In this document: positions 1 to 11,120 of the stretch, piece after piece
How the letters are laid out: every line of letters begins with the position of its first letter
Position numbering within the stretch: the first letter of the stretch is position 1
From: Ascarosepion bandense
Lineage: Eukaryota > Mollusca > Cephalopoda > Sepiida > Sepiidae
Assembly: GCA_037127315.1 (NCBI GenBank)
Contig: JBBBDQ010000227.1
Location: 243,501-307,500 of the forward strand
Length of the DNA stretch: 64,000 nt
Reading direction: 5' to 3'
Notes under the pieces: model-generated
The model's input: only the letters and a program-made list of their open reading frames with translations
What the model was told of the DNA's origin: nothing
Databases searched by the model: none
Made by a program: the position numbers and the translations under genes

Positions 1-560
1 AATGAATAAATACAGAAAAAACAAACCGACCCTTCAGGAATTACCTCATAAATCCCATGGTCATGCGCACTCTTATTTTATCTCGCCGTCACGTAACTTA
101 CAGATTGGAGATGAACCGAGTTATAATCTCGTCTGCTTGTATTCCTGTCTGAACATTTTTTTTCTTTCCTTCATTCATTTTCACAGTGAAAAATCACTCA
201 TTTGTGAAAACCTAAACCGAGTTTCGAAGAAAATATATTTTTTTAAGCAAATTCTCCTTACCCACCTTTCAAACATAAATTGCAAACTTCTACAGCGTTA
301 CGTTCTACAAACTTCAGTATTAACGTATAACAGTATTATCAATCAATTCGTATAGCCACTGTTTGATTTCGGTATTATGATGTTGGTGTTGAAAAGTTCC
401 CGGCCAGACACACTTCCCTACCAAAAAAACAGACCAAATAACTAAGGAATTTCGGAATGGGCGTCCCTTTTTGGTTGGGCTTCTATCTTTTTAATATATC
501 AGACATGCTACCAAAGTGTTCAGGGATTATGAAGAGAACCAGATGTAGTTTGGAATTTAG
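1..560. repeat. Interspersed Rep-C fragment plus unassigned AT-rich sequence
   Basis: Positions about 78-262 are clearly related to 5378-5545: both share a stretch meaning 'cgccgtca...tgaaaacctaa.c.gggtttcgaag.aaaata'. This makes it a copy of the same interspersed repeat. The 117-residue open frame covering 2-355 lies across this repeat, matches no family I know and is probably not a gene. The remaining bases show nothing recognisable. Confidence 0.5.
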
Positions 561-765
561 GCACCACACTTTGTGAATTTTGTGTACCAAAAGAACTTCT
601 TTTTTTTTACAATGGTGTTTACCCTGTACAAGGTTAAAGAGCCACTCGTAAAGTGTTACAGAGTAAGAGGGGATGTTAGGAAGATGACGGCTGACTTGAA
701 CGGGTTAAGATTGTAGTGATCAGGGTGCTGTTTTCTTGGGAGGCAGCCATTTGTGGAACTTACAT
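560..765 (-). mobile_element. LINE-A C-terminal relic (5'-truncated)
   Basis: Read on the minus strand, the segment gives a CLPRKQHPDHYNLNPFKS-like peptide. This parallels the CFPDSYNLQEFK C-terminal segment of the other LINE-A copies in the window. Only the last part of the ORF and some 3' flank remain. It is strongly diverged and non-functional. It abuts the inverted Rep-E pair at 780-1215, so one composite open frame (656-997) spans two unrelated repeats. Confidence 0.45.
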
Positions 766-779
766 CTCGCAACGAAAAT

Positions 780-1215
780 ATAGTAGAAATTTGTCTATAC
801 TTTTGAGATGAGGTAGTATTTACACTATTTACATTATGCGAACTATTGTCCTCATCAATGTTGACATTTTCACGATCTTTCGGCCGTTGTACTATCCGGC
901 CTTCTTCAGGTACTAGAAATTTCGAACCAAACTCTTTATTACGATTACTGGGGTATATCATTCTCATTCCTTGTGCAAAGCCACTTCTGGTAGCCATGAT
1001 GCATTTAAACTAACTTTCTAAGTTATTTTTCACCATTGATGTTGTCTGATATTGATAAGGAATAAGAATGATATACCTCAGAGATCGTAATAAAGGATTC
1101 GGTTCGAAATTCTTAGCACCTGAAGAAGGCCGGAGCGTAAAATGGCCGAAAGGTCGGGGAAATAAAGATGAAAACAATAGCCAGAATAATGTAAATAGTG
1201 TATAGTGGAAATGTT
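780..1215. repeat. Inverted pair of Rep-E copies
   Basis: Rep-E carries the signature 'cctgaagaaggccgga...ggccgaaa...aatgtaaatagtgta'. An antisense copy (about 780-975) and a sense copy (about 1058-1210) face each other across roughly 80 bp. Related copies lie at 14985-15090, 23488-23570 and 56445-56715, and the last is again an inverted pair. The class is unknown. The signature resembles terminal regions of some retroelements, but I cannot assign it from sequence alone. Confidence 0.55.
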
Positions 1216-1430
1216 ACTGTAAATATTATTTTCATTAATACATTCTTCGACTTTGAGGGCAACGCTACATATTAATACATTTTAAGTACTCCAGCATTAA
1301 GTAATGGAAAACGTAAGTAATATTGCATATCGAATTTAGTCCTTACGAATTGTGAGCTTGGTTAACTGAGCAAATAGTTACAAGTAATAATCTAGGATAA
1401 ATTAACACATTCCCTATAATTAGGCGAGTG

Positions 1431-1545
1431 GAGGTTTAATAGATATTGATTTGAACTCAGAAGGCGAAGTTCGAATTCTAGTCGAATTCATCACATTCCC
1501 TTACGAGGGAATAACTTTTCCCCCTTTTATTTATCTTTAAATATT
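1431..1545 (+). mobile_element. Old diverged SINE-1 fragment (head region)
   Basis: The B-box-like 'aagttcgaattctagtcgaattcat' context and the following 'cattcccttacg...ctttt' match the first third of SINE-1 with many substitutions. The tRNA A-box side is barely recognisable and the body is absent. Confidence 0.45.
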
Positions 1546-1561
1546 TGAACACATTAAATAT

Positions 1562-1985
1562 TTAACCAAGGTAATTAGAAGAATTTTGCTTCATATGTCG
1601 TGTTCTTTTAGGACGTAGGCGATCATGGACTCCCACTTGGCTGTGTCTCTTGTAGCTCTCAAAATTTTTTTTACTGGTATCTCTAAGCCCCGCTCCGCCA
1701 TCCACTTGCTCAGACCTAAAAAGTAGGTCTCGCGCTGCTTTTCCCTGTCTCTCCTTCCATTTAAAAGACTTGTGAGCATTAGGTTCTCTAAGCCATCCTT
1801 CCGCATTACGTATCCCAGAAACCTCATTCGTCTCTTCCTGATATTTTGTATGAGTTTTCTTCTCGTTTGCTTCCCTTTCCAACACCTCATCGTTGCACAC
1901 ATGCTCCGTCCATGGGATCCTCATTATCCTTCTGTAAAACCACAATTTATTACATCTCTGAATTGAAAATCGGTTGCTCGTGAGG
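1562..1985 (-). pseudogene. LINE-B reverse transcriptase C-terminal fragment
   Basis: The minus strand encodes, in two frames, the conserved C-terminal region of LINE-B. One frame contains NKLWFYRRIMRIPWTEHV. The overlapping frame contains KLIQNIRKRRMRFLGYVMRK, DGLENLM, a GRRDREKQR stretch and finally ATRDTAKWESMIAYVLKE. The frame switch shows at least one frameshift. The catalytic RT core is missing and the copy is 5'-truncated, as is usual for target-primed LINE insertions. Elements of this type encode an endonuclease plus reverse transcriptase that copies the element RNA at a nicked genomic site. This copy cannot do so. LINE identity is firm; the clade (RTE-like or another) is not resolved. 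Confidence 0.8.
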
Positions 1986-2284
1986 CAAGCGACATAATCC
2001 TGTAAAGAGCTACTTATTATGGAAACTACAGCAGGGTACTGAGATTTGTGACCCCCATACTCCTCCCGGAGTTTGACAGGATTTGAGTGTGCAAGCGAGT
2101 GTATAAATAGGCAAGATTTGTTTTTGTACATATCTAAAAGCATAAAGAAATTTAATCTCAGACAAAGTTATATAACTGAAGATCAGAGTAAATGAAGATG
2201 GAGTGTTATCATCAGAGCAGCTCCGACATGATCCCCCATTGCGAATCATTGTGATTTATCTTTTTTTAGCATGGCTATTCATTT

Positions 2285-2605
2285 CTGGATATGCGTTGTG
2301 GTGCAGTGGATATCGGCTCGGTAACGAAAAATCGGACAACTGATTTCGAATTCCACTTGAATTCGGTGCATTCATTTACGCATAAATAACATTGGAAAAT
2401 ATGTTAACCCACCTCTTCTTCCTCCATCTATGCGTTAAATAACAGGACAGATTGGGTTCTATAACCTTGGCTGGCAATCAGTTTACCGCAGGAGTAATGG
2501 CAACCTACTGCGGGAAAATCTTCTGCTCAATCAGTCATATCTATTTCAAGACATGATCACCCAATCGCATATCTAGTATGGCATTTAACTGACTCTTTCC
2601 TGAGC
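2285..2605 (+). mobile_element. SINE-1 copy, near full length
   Basis: Starts with the tRNA-like head 'tgcgttgtggtgcagtgga' (A-box-like) and a B-box-like 'tttcgaattcca'. It continues through the family body ('aacaggacagattgggttct', 'ggcaaccagtctaccgcag', 'actgcgggaaaat') and ends near 'ggcatttaactgac'. SINEs of this type are RNA polymerase III transcripts spread by LINE machinery. Confidence 0.8.
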
Positions 2606-3020
2606 AAACACATTAGGATTATTTTTTTTGTAAAATAATTGATTTCCAGTATCGTAATTCGATGATCTTTTGTTCATTGTCCATTATCCCAAGTGCTATT
2701 AAAAAAAAATCGAATTCTAGCCACACACAATACGCGACAGCTCGGAATAAACGTTTCTACTAATATTCAAAACACAAACATTCATCTCAGATAGTCAAAA
2801 CTGAAAAGAAACAGACAACACCTAAAATAAGCACTCTCGACTAAAAATGACCAAAGAAGTTGCCAAAAGCGTTCAGGAACAATATGGACAATTTATGCAC
2901 TCCCTTAATCACAACAAATGACAAAGGTAAGAATGTTGGAAAAATTAAACAATCAAATTTTCCTTGTCTGTCATATCCAACGAAACATGTTTAAAAGGGA
3001 TGTTGCTGCTCAAATATACA
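2606..3020. other. Unassigned AT-rich spacer
   Basis: No ORF of note, RNA gene or repeat structure is recognised between the SINE-1 copy and the Helitron-like element. Confidence 0.4.
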
Positions 3021-3023
3021 TTA

Positions 3024-3749
3024 CTAGCAGTATAGCCTGAAAAGTTGCTCGGGCTATACTGCTAGTATACGAGCAACGCCGGGCTATACTAGCAGTATAG
3101 CCCGGCGTTAAAACTAATCCATGGTCCTGGAGCTCAGATTTTTGGACATTGGCACGAAAGACTAAAAAACAATAATTGTTTCCAGTTAAAGCAAAACCGT
3201 AGACTGAAAGAAAAATGAATGGATGTAAGTCAAATTTTGAATTCCTTGTATCGATATCAAATAAGTTTTTTGTTTGTTGTAAACTTAATTTGGAAAGCTA
3301 AATAAGTCCCCTGAGTAAATGGTATCATGGCTGAGACTAAGAACTACAATTATACCTACTTAGAGTCAAACCCGAAGCAAAAACTAAAATAAAATACAGA
3401 CATACAGGCAGAAAAACAGACAAGCATCTTGCCTTTTATATATATATATATTACCGATTTTCTGCACTATTGTAAGAACTGCAACCTTGAAACTTCTGAA
3501 TATCGTTTCTTATGTCTTTGTCTATGAGTGTATCAAATTTGATTAAAACCAGACCACTCTTTCTATAACCCGATTTTTTCGGTTATCGATTTTCGATATT
3601 TATCGGAGGTTCCTCGACACAAAATCTAGCTATGAACACTCGCAGACGCTTATAATATAACTGTGTACATTTTCAAGAAAATCGGTTCAGCCGTTTCGTA
3701 GTCTATAGGTAACGGACGCACACACACAAAATTTATAAATAAGTTTGGA
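3024..3749 (-). mobile_element. Helitron-like non-autonomous element with stacked 3' termini
   Basis: The minus strand begins TCCAAACTTATTTATAAAT and shares with the copies at 53408 and 18597 the '...accgaaacgg', 'ggttttgtgtcgagg' and 'gaaaatcgataaccgaaa' interior. It ends in several CTATACTGCTAG termini. The CTAG termini occur three times in alternating orientation at 3023-3109. The element body differs from the 53-kb copy between about 3130 and 3430, so an insertion or replacement is likely. Termini of the TC...CTAG type flanked by A and T fit Helitrons. No Rep/helicase ORF is present. Confidence 0.55.
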
Positions 3750-3809
3750 TATATTGCCTAATGAAATATGATTGAAAACCTGGATATCAAGTAAGTGGTG
3801 AACATTTCG

Positions 3810-3868
<59 letters not shown>
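3810..3868. repeat. (TA)n microsatellite
   Basis: About 59 bp of uninterrupted TA dinucleotides. Confidence 0.98.
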
Positions 3869-3870
<2 letters not shown>

Positions 3871-4029
3871 GGACTCTCCCGTCGATTTCGAGCTCTGAGT
3901 GTCTAACACAGTTAGACTGCTACTCAAAGAATTGTTTTGAGTGGTGAAGGCTTGTGTAGCACCATCCACACTTTTTGAACTGCTGATAACAAACAATCGG
4001 TGCAGAAGTTCGCCACGGATCGCATGAAC

Positions 4030-4219
4030 AGCCCACCTCAGATATTTAACCCATAACTGGAGGGAAGAGACGGATTAATACTTTTCCCAAGGGTACCAGT
4101 GCGTAAATGAATGCAGTATATTCGACTGGAATTGGAACTTGGCTCACCGATTTCCTTTTCCGAGCCGACATCCACTGCACCACAACGCACATCCGTCAAT
4201 AAACGCTTACAGCACCTGG
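4030..4219 (-). mobile_element. SINE-1 5' half with the end of a 5S rRNA-like head
   Basis: Read on the minus strand, the order is the last bases of a 5S-like sequence (ccaggtgctgtaagcg, 4205-4219), then the tRNA-like head (tgcgttgtggtgcagtgga), then the front part of the SINE-1 body. The 5S part is cut off by the (TA)n tract at 4220. The rest of the body is missing. Confidence 0.75.
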
Positions 4220-4250
<31 letters not shown>

Positions 4251-4314
4251 ATATTGTAATTTGTAAAGGAATATATACTTCCAATATAGACATTACACAT
4301 TGTAAAGAAGAGGA

Positions 4315-4362
<48 letters not shown>

Positions 4363-4379
4363 GTGTGTGTGGGGGGGGC
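4220..4379. repeat. (TA)n/(TG)n microsatellite cluster
   Basis: There is a (TA)n/(GT)n tract at 4220-4252 and a longer (TA)n-(TG)n-G8 tract at about 4313-4379, separated by about 60 bp of unique sequence. Open frames rich in YIYI here are microsatellite artefacts. Confidence 0.95.
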
Positions 4380-4910
4380 ATTAGAAAAACTCGCACTATT
4401 TTTGAATCCTTTCAACAAGAAAAGGAGATTTTATTTAAAGATGCCAAACCCGATTAGATTTAATCCGTAGCCTTTTTTAACTGCTTTTCAGGATAAGCGA
4501 AAATATTTCGAACAAAGTCACAAGGCATATTAGACATATCTGTGGGTTGCTTATATGGAAATTGAAAGTAAGTATATTTATACCAAGAGAACCCTGGCTA
4601 AGTGTAAAGCAAAAGATGTCACAGACAGAGACGCTGCCTCAACGCCATCTTAGTGAAAGAGGAATCTATTTGCTCATAAGAAAACGGAACCGAATAGAAG
4701 AATGACGACATCATTTCTCTCAAAACGATTGTGGGAAGCATATTTCTTTTTTATTATTATTTAGTATTGAGTTTGTTTTTAACATCTATTTAACCTCAAG
4801 TCTATTCCAGGCCTCAAGTCTAATATGTGCGATCCATTGATAAAGATTTTGGAAAATAAAATGATCCACTTATTCAATTGCTCCAGATATACTCTATACG
4901 AACACTTTAC
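4380..4910. other. Unassigned spacer
   Basis: No coding or repeat family is recognised. It holds ordinary AT-rich sequence with short homopolymers. Confidence 0.4.
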
Positions 4911-4923
4911 AAACGCGCGCGCG

Positions 4924-4925
<2 letters not shown>

Positions 4926-4979
<54 letters not shown>

Positions 4980-4982
4980 CTC

Positions 4983-5025
<43 letters not shown>
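4926..5025. repeat. (CA)n-(CT)n compound microsatellite
   Basis: About 50 bp of CA repeats followed directly by about 48 bp of CT repeats with one interruption (gctc). Confidence 0.98.
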
Positions 5026-5028
<3 letters not shown>

Positions 5029-5039
5029 CATTCCATCTT

Positions 5040-5560
5040 ACGTCCTGGGTATAACGATAAACTTTATCCGGCAACAAGGCCTCTAATCGGAAGGTTTTGA
5101 GGAGTGTGGAACTATCTCTTAATTGCTATTCTTCCGATGTCAAGCCTAACCTGGAGTGATAGAATCTGTTAGGTATGGAAAAATAGGTAATTCCTAAACT
5201 GGGGTAAAAACAAACACATTTTTATTGTAAAAATACCAGCAATAGATTTTCATAGTTTAAAAAGTTACCACCAATACGTTTTTGTACAAGAAATTTATTA
5301 TGCTCTCAAGAAAATTGAATTTCGGCATTAAAAAACCCCATAAGGTGTTGACATACCGTTAAAAAACAAATATTCTATCTTGCCGTCATTTGACTTACTG
5401 AGGATAAGAGTTTGGACTCGAAACTTCTCTGGCTATTTTTTAATTTCCTTAATTCATTTTCAACGTAAAAAGTAACTCACTAATGAAAACCTAACCCGGG
5501 TTTCGAAGGAAAATACATTTTTTCAGTAAATGCTCTTTAACTCCTTTTATTCTCAACTAT
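5040..5560 (+). repeat. Rep-C interspersed repeat
   Basis: Shares ordered blocks with 32850-33200 and 55715-56420. The blocks are 'caaggcctctaatcgg', 'gtggaactatctcttaattg', a run of 'tttttattgtaaaaatacc' units, then 'ttcggcattaaa..accccataaggtgttgacat' and the segment homologous to 78-262. Minus-strand relatives lie at 16900-17170 and 51960-52270. It has no coding capacity. It may be a SINE or a non-autonomous DNA element; the class is not determined. Confidence 0.6.
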
Positions 5561-6470
5561 GGAATCTGGGTTCTCACTAGGTGTAGCATATCGAAAACTG
5601 GCGCTGGTAGGAAGGGGAGAAACTAAGCTAATAAGCAAGTCCAATTGTTATGTACGTTAATCTTGCAGATGGCCTTGTGGAATCTAGGCTTAAGTTTCCA
5701 TAGCTAGCTCCTCGAATCTAGGCTTAAGTTTCCATAGCTAGCTCCTCGCCTAATTGTTTACACAGGCTCGTTAGGAACGTTATGCGCTGTTTTCCCTCTG
5801 TTCCTTCCGCCTTCTATATGTTCTATGAGTATTTCATTTTCTGAGCCTTCTTTCCTCATTAAACTTTCTACTATCATTAAAATAAAGAATTGAGTTATTT
5901 TTTTTTTGTTGAATTTACATGTTAACCTAAATTTAAATAGCCAGAGAGGCCAGTCTATCCCAAATGCAAGATTACTTAGTTCGGCTATTGGTAAATATTG
6001 GTAGTTTATAAATGGATCTTATTATTATTATCGTCATTATCAGTCATCAAACCATATAATAATTTTAATGTGTATTTATATATTCGCTGACTCATCTGTA
6101 GTTGAAAGGGAGATAAATCAAATTAGTAAATTTATGTGCAATTACTTTATTTGGTTTAATAATTTATGCAAATAAAATATTTATCTGCATTTAAACGAAA
6201 TTAGTTTCTAAGCAAAATGAATCGTCTAATTAATTAGCTCCTTTATTCTCACGTTTTTTTTTTGCATTACAGTCTTATTTCTTCAAGCTTTTCATGTGAG
6301 ACACTCAGATATTAAGTGATTGTCTTGCTTTTGATTGATCTTGCAATATGTTTTAGCATCACCGTCTTTGCCTTTCAGGTGCTAATAAATTGTCGCGAGA
6401 AATATTTCCATTTTATTATTATATGAAACGTGCATGGCGCCAAACCCGTACAGAAATGTTTGAAATTTCA
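5561..6470. other. Unassigned AT-rich region
   Basis: Contains a short direct repeat ('ctaggcttaagtttccatagctagctcctcg' in essence, at about 5685-5749, two copies 34 bp apart). Otherwise no recognisable feature. Confidence 0.4.
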
Positions 6471-6477
6471 GTTGTAT

Positions 6478-6815
6478 ACGAATGCTTTTTCAGATCAAGG
6501 TCTTGGAAATGATGGAAACAAAAAGAAAATTACTTCTGAGCATCAGGAAGAGACAGCGGAAGTTCCTGGGACATGTAATGAGGAAGGAGGGCCTGGAGAA
6601 CCTGATACTAACAGGTCAGATAGAGGGAAAAAGAGACAGGGGGAAAGCAACGGATAACATATTTGAAGGACCTAATCAGGTGGATGACAGAACGAGGATT
6701 GCACGGTGTAACAGGAGAAGGCGTGCTCAGAGCCACCAGGGATAGGGAAACGTGGAAAGCCATGATCGTTTACGTCCTGAAGGAACAGGGCATACAGAAG
6801 AAGAAGAAGATTAAA
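6478..6815 (+). pseudogene. LINE-B C-terminal fragment and 3' end
   Basis: One frame reads LSIRKRQRKFLGHVMRKEG, LENLILTGQIEGKRDRGK. A frameshift near 6660 moves the continuation to the frame reading LIRWMTERGL, then ATRDRETWKAMIVYVLKEQG, ending in a (gaa)n tail near 6810. This gives the authentic LINE-B 3' end: the '...VLK.QG' codons followed by a short trinucleotide-repeat tail. It is 5'-truncated and inactive. Confidence 0.8.
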
Positions 6816-7589
6816 AATGGCTTCGAACAAGACCATAATGCTTTGAACATCATAGACTGACGCTGTATAATCACAAATAAAGAACTGTACCAAATAACAG
6901 AAACAAAATCACTTAAGAACAACCAACATTAACAAAAACTAAAACGGATAACGCATGCAACTCGAAGAAAAAATAATGACATAATAATTGTATTGACATT
7001 CAACATTATTTTGAATAAAAGGTTAAGAAGAAAACCCCATCAATAGTGGGAAAGAGCGATAATAGCTACTGGATTTGAAAAACATATTTTCCTGAAAAAA
7101 TGATTTAAGATAAATATTATATAGATTTAAACCGACAGCAGAATTAGCTGCACGGTCAGTGAATGCCGAATGTTTCTTTATAAAGAAACAGCTTATATTA
7201 CATTTACCCTTACACTTACATCAAACGCGTTATAAACCTCTGTTTTGAGTGGCTCACGAAGCTTCTATTTAAGTAACATTAGTATAAAAACAAATATAAA
7301 ATGTTCACCTAAAACAAAGCCCCAAGAGTAACACAAGGTAGATCGTTACTGAATCGCTTTATCTTATGTGCGTAAGTAGAATAGCAGAAAAGGTAACGGT
7401 TAACCCCATACGTTGATTGGTTGTTTTGTTTTTATGGCATATCAACCTCGGCGGATCATTTATTGCCAACTAAATTTTATTTACCTTTTTTCTTTCAAAA
7501 ATTTATTGTTATTTTTATATAAGTTTTGTGTCTAGTAATACTTCTTTTCGAGTATCAAGATTCATTGGGATTTGTTTTTAAGGGCAGGG
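6816..7589. other. Unassigned AT-rich region
   Basis: Near 7418-7510 there is a weak match to Rep-D ('ttgattggttgttttg...ggcatatcaac'). Nothing else is recognised. Confidence 0.4.
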
Positions 7590-7806
7590 CCCCCAAACCC
7601 TACTCTGTTATTTAATCTATAACTGGAGGGAAGAGACAGGGTACCAGTGCTTAAGTGAATGCAGGATATTCAACTGGAATTCGAACTTGGCTCACCGATT
7701 TGTCTTTCCGAGCCGCACCACAACGCACATCCGTCACTAAACGCTTACAGCACCTGGTATTCCCAAGCGGTCACCCATCTAAGTACTGACCAGGCTCAAC
7801 GTAACC
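7590..7806 (-). mobile_element. Chimeric SINE-1: 5S rRNA-like head plus tRNA-like head
   Basis: On the minus strand, 7743-7802 is the 3' half of a 5S rRNA-like sequence: 'gcctggtcagtacttagatg', 'ggtgaccgcttgggaata', 'ccaggtgctgtaagcg'. A linker of about 15 bp is followed by the tRNA-like head and the front of the SINE-1 body. The 5S part is 5'-truncated, as expected if reverse transcription stopped early. Confidence 0.75.
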
Positions 7807-8084
7807 CCATACGCGAAAAAGTTAATATTGTATAAATTTCAATCGACAGCAGTATTGGATGGTGGGTCAACGAATACCAAATGTTTCCTTGTAGGGAAAC
7901 GGCAAATATTACCATTGTCATTAATATCCCACCCCATCAAGGTAGACAAAAGTAAAATTGTCATATTGCTGATACTAGAATGATGCCGATATTGCAATGT
8001 TAATAAGAATCAGTCAGTCAATAAGTATAGACAAACACAATAAGGAACTGAATTGTGATTTTCTAATAGTAGCTTAAATTTGAC

Positions 8085-8200
8085 ACAAAGTCGTAACTCT
8101 GTGACCCTAGTAAGGATCAAACTGATCAAAGGATCAAAAGTAGTAATTGTTTTAACGAGACAAGCTTGCTAACATCATCGAGGTGCCCAATAACGGATTG
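8085..8200 (-). mobile_element. SINE-2 copy (tRNA-like)
   Basis: The minus strand reads 'gggcacctcgatgatgttagcaagcttgtctcg' in essence, with a degenerate B box. Sister copies lie at 27830, 30908, 37262 and 46738-47075. The family consensus has an A-box-like 'tggtgtaatggttagcaagc' and a B-box-like 'gagttcgatcctcactgg'. Confidence 0.65.
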
Positions 8201-8580
8201 AATGACTCGTGGCGAAGAAATTTGATTCTAAATAGAAATGTCATTTAAAAAAAAAGAAGGTTGTTCCCGTGTTTCGGTTATGGCATCTTCAGCATCCTTC
8301 TTCCGAAACAAATCTCTGTTGTCTCAGGTCTCATAGTCTTCACCTGTAATGGAATTGTTTCGCATTTAGTGTCATGTAGGCGGATTCATATACATGGCAG
8401 CATTCTTCGTTTTTAACGAGATTTCCTTGTCTCTTAATACTTTGCTTAGCTTTGAGAAGACATCTTTCGCTATCCGAATGCACCAACAGATTTTGGTGTC
8501 ACGTTTTTCGTTATCGGTTGCAACACTTCACCAATAGTTAAATTTCTGTACTTGATTATGACGTTTCGTCTCCAATTCCT
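8201..8580. other. Unassigned spacer before a LINE-B fragment
   Basis: No clear family. The last 30 bp may already belong to the LINE-B copy that follows. Confidence 0.3.
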
Positions 8581-8584
8581 AGCT

Positions 8585-8805
8585 CGCATCATTTCACTTT
8601 TTCTAATAACCGTCTCCTTACACTTGACAGTCCTTTCTTCTCGCTTTTCTTTACTACCTTGTCTAGGAGTTCTTGCAATTTTCTCATTGTATCTGCCATC
8701 AATATGGTATCATCTGTGTAACGCATATTTTTAAGTTCGTGTCCACCCGTAATTTTTAGTTCTCTTAGAATCGCCTCGCTGTATAGGTTAAATATATCCA
8801 ATGAG
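8585..8805 (-). pseudogene. LINE-B reverse transcriptase fragment with the catalytic YTDDT motif
   Basis: The minus strand encodes EAILRELKITGGHELKNMRYTDDTILMADT followed by LQELLDKVV. YTDDT is RT motif C (canonical F/YxDD), which holds two of the catalytic aspartates. The fragment covers only the region around motif C (about 70 residues). Sister copies at 41150 (RYADDTMLIEDT) and 47600 (RYTDDTVLIDDS) support family identity. It is broken and non-functional. Confidence 0.75.
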
Positions 8806-8809
8806 AAGA

Positions 8810-10500
8810 CGCATCCTGAGCTCGTCCAAAAATCTCTGGTAAAAATAGGTCACCGCAAAAACTTCCGATCCCTTCTTACAGTGTTAGGAAAAAGTTTTAG
8901 AAAGGATTTTAGTTCACACTGTTCCTTATTGCCTGTCTGTGCACATGCTATAAGAATTATTTATACATACGTGAAAATGTTAAATAATTTGGAAGACATA
9001 TTCATAAGTTTTAAAATGCAGAGTCGGCAACGTTTACTCTATATATTTGTACTGAGAGCTCTACGTATGAAATAAATGTCTTCAGTGCAATAGGTGTAAG
9101 CTCATGTTTACAATGGTTTAAGAATATCTTTAAAAAAAAAATGAGGTTTTAAGCTCAAAGAGCCCTACGAAAGAACTTAGATTTTCTGGCTGCCAATTTC
9201 AAACATTTGAAATAAGATGAAGCACAAATAGAAAACAATATTTGGAGGAGAATTCGCCAACTTGTTTGAATGAAACATTTGCCGGCGAGAAAATCGATTA
9301 GTGGTTCGTTAACTGTTTGCTAACTTTTGTAGTCGTGTCACAAATGCAAAACAGGAAACAATTATGGATGAAATACCAGCAGCGACCTTCTTGATTCTTG
9401 ATTTTTTGATTCTCAAAACACTTGATATAGGCCTCCGTGTTGAGTTTGGGGCTCTTCTAGAAGATGAATGGAGGTAAAACTACACAATCACTAGTGATCT
9501 TGTCAAGTCAAACACATTCGTAATCACCATTAGACTCATCCAACTTTTTTCTGAATTCTATGCACTGTTCCTCAGATTGATACCCAAACACTAAAATGTT
9601 CCTAGTGGAGTTTCTGAACGCCATGCAAGACAGCATGCTGTTTCCAAATGTATGGCGGAGTGAATTGCGTCATGGTGCTCTTTTTCTCACAGATGTTGCC
9701 CAACTGACCCTACTATACTCTGCAGAAAACAAACACGCATGTGTGAAATTAAAAATATAAAATGATCACAATTTACCCATTGCACCCTATATATATATTG
9801 CTGAGTTATTTTCTGTCTGAATTTCGAAGATGACAAATTATTTGAATCTATTCGAATTTGTGTTCTCATCTTTGGTTATTGGTGCTTCCAGTTTTGTCTA
9901 AGAGTCTGTCTTATTTGGTGTCCGCATGAGAGAACCATTTATTGAATTTGTTCACTTATTCAGAGATCGACTATCCTCTAGCACAAGGCCATGATCATAA
10001 CAACTGAAATGAGGACATCAGCTACCACTAGACCAGTATCAAATTATCAAACACTTCAAGTTCAGAGATTCTTTCAATACGAAAACATTTCAAATTATTC
10101 TGAAACTTATGCACAATAAATATTAACTGCCTCTGTACACCAACCCACACTCACACAAAGTATTGACTTTTCTTAAAAGCCCGCCAACACTGGAGGCTTC
10201 TAATATGGAATTTAAAGATTTTTTTAAACATCCATTTCTACCCTCTCCGCTCCACCACACGCAACCTAGTTGCACACTGACTAATGTCTTATCACGCATA
10301 ACTGGTATTGCGAGTCGACTATATGGAAATAAATATGCATAAATAGACATTTCAGGTTATTAGCATGTGTGATTACGACCGCCTGTCAACTCCTTTTTCC
10401 GATAAACACGTGAGATTATACTGGTGAGTATTTATTGTAGAGTACTCAAGGTAGGGTTGCAGATCATTGTTAACGTAATTGATACTAACAAGGTGGCATA
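8810..10500. other. Unassigned region of about 1.7 kb
   Basis: No RNA gene, recognisable repeat or family-matching ORF was seen. Short open frames (for example 10123-10350 on the minus strand) match nothing I know. It may be intronic or intergenic unique sequence. Confidence 0.4.
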
Positions 10501-10504
10501 CTGT

Positions 10505-10975
10505 TATGGCACGAGAGAGAGAGAAAGAGAGAGAGAGAGAGTGTGAGAGAGAAGGAAAGAGAGAGAAGGAAAGAGAGAGACTCACACATACTAGCAGAAA
10601 ATAAGAGAAGGAGGGACAAAGAAAAAAAGAGAAAGATTCACAAAAAAGAGAAAGAGACAGAGAGAAACAAGTGAGAAAGAGACAGAGAGACCATAAATGA
10701 AAGAGAGTGAGAGAGAGAGAGAGAGAGAGATAGTGAAAGAGACAGAGAGAGAGAGAGAGAGAAAAAGTAAAAGAGATAGAGAGAGATAGAGAGAAAAGTG
10801 AAAGAGAGTGAGAGAGAAGAGAAAAGTGAAAGGGATACAGAAAGAGAGAGAGAGAGAGAGAGAGAAGGTAAGAGAGATAGAAAAAGAGAAAAAGGTGAGA
10901 GAGACAATGAGAGAATAAAAAAGTGAAAGGGAGACAAGCAAATGAGAAAGAGAAAGAGACAGAGAAAAAAGATAA

Positions 10976-11024
<49 letters not shown>

Positions 11025-11082
11025 GCTAAAGCGACACAAGCAGAAAACAGAGAAAGATAGACACAAAGGAAAAAAAAGATAC

Positions 11083-11120
<38 letters not shown>

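Noticed and set aside
2..355. 117-residue open frame at the window start
   Set aside because: It overlaps a dispersed repeat also found at 5.4 kb and has no domain.
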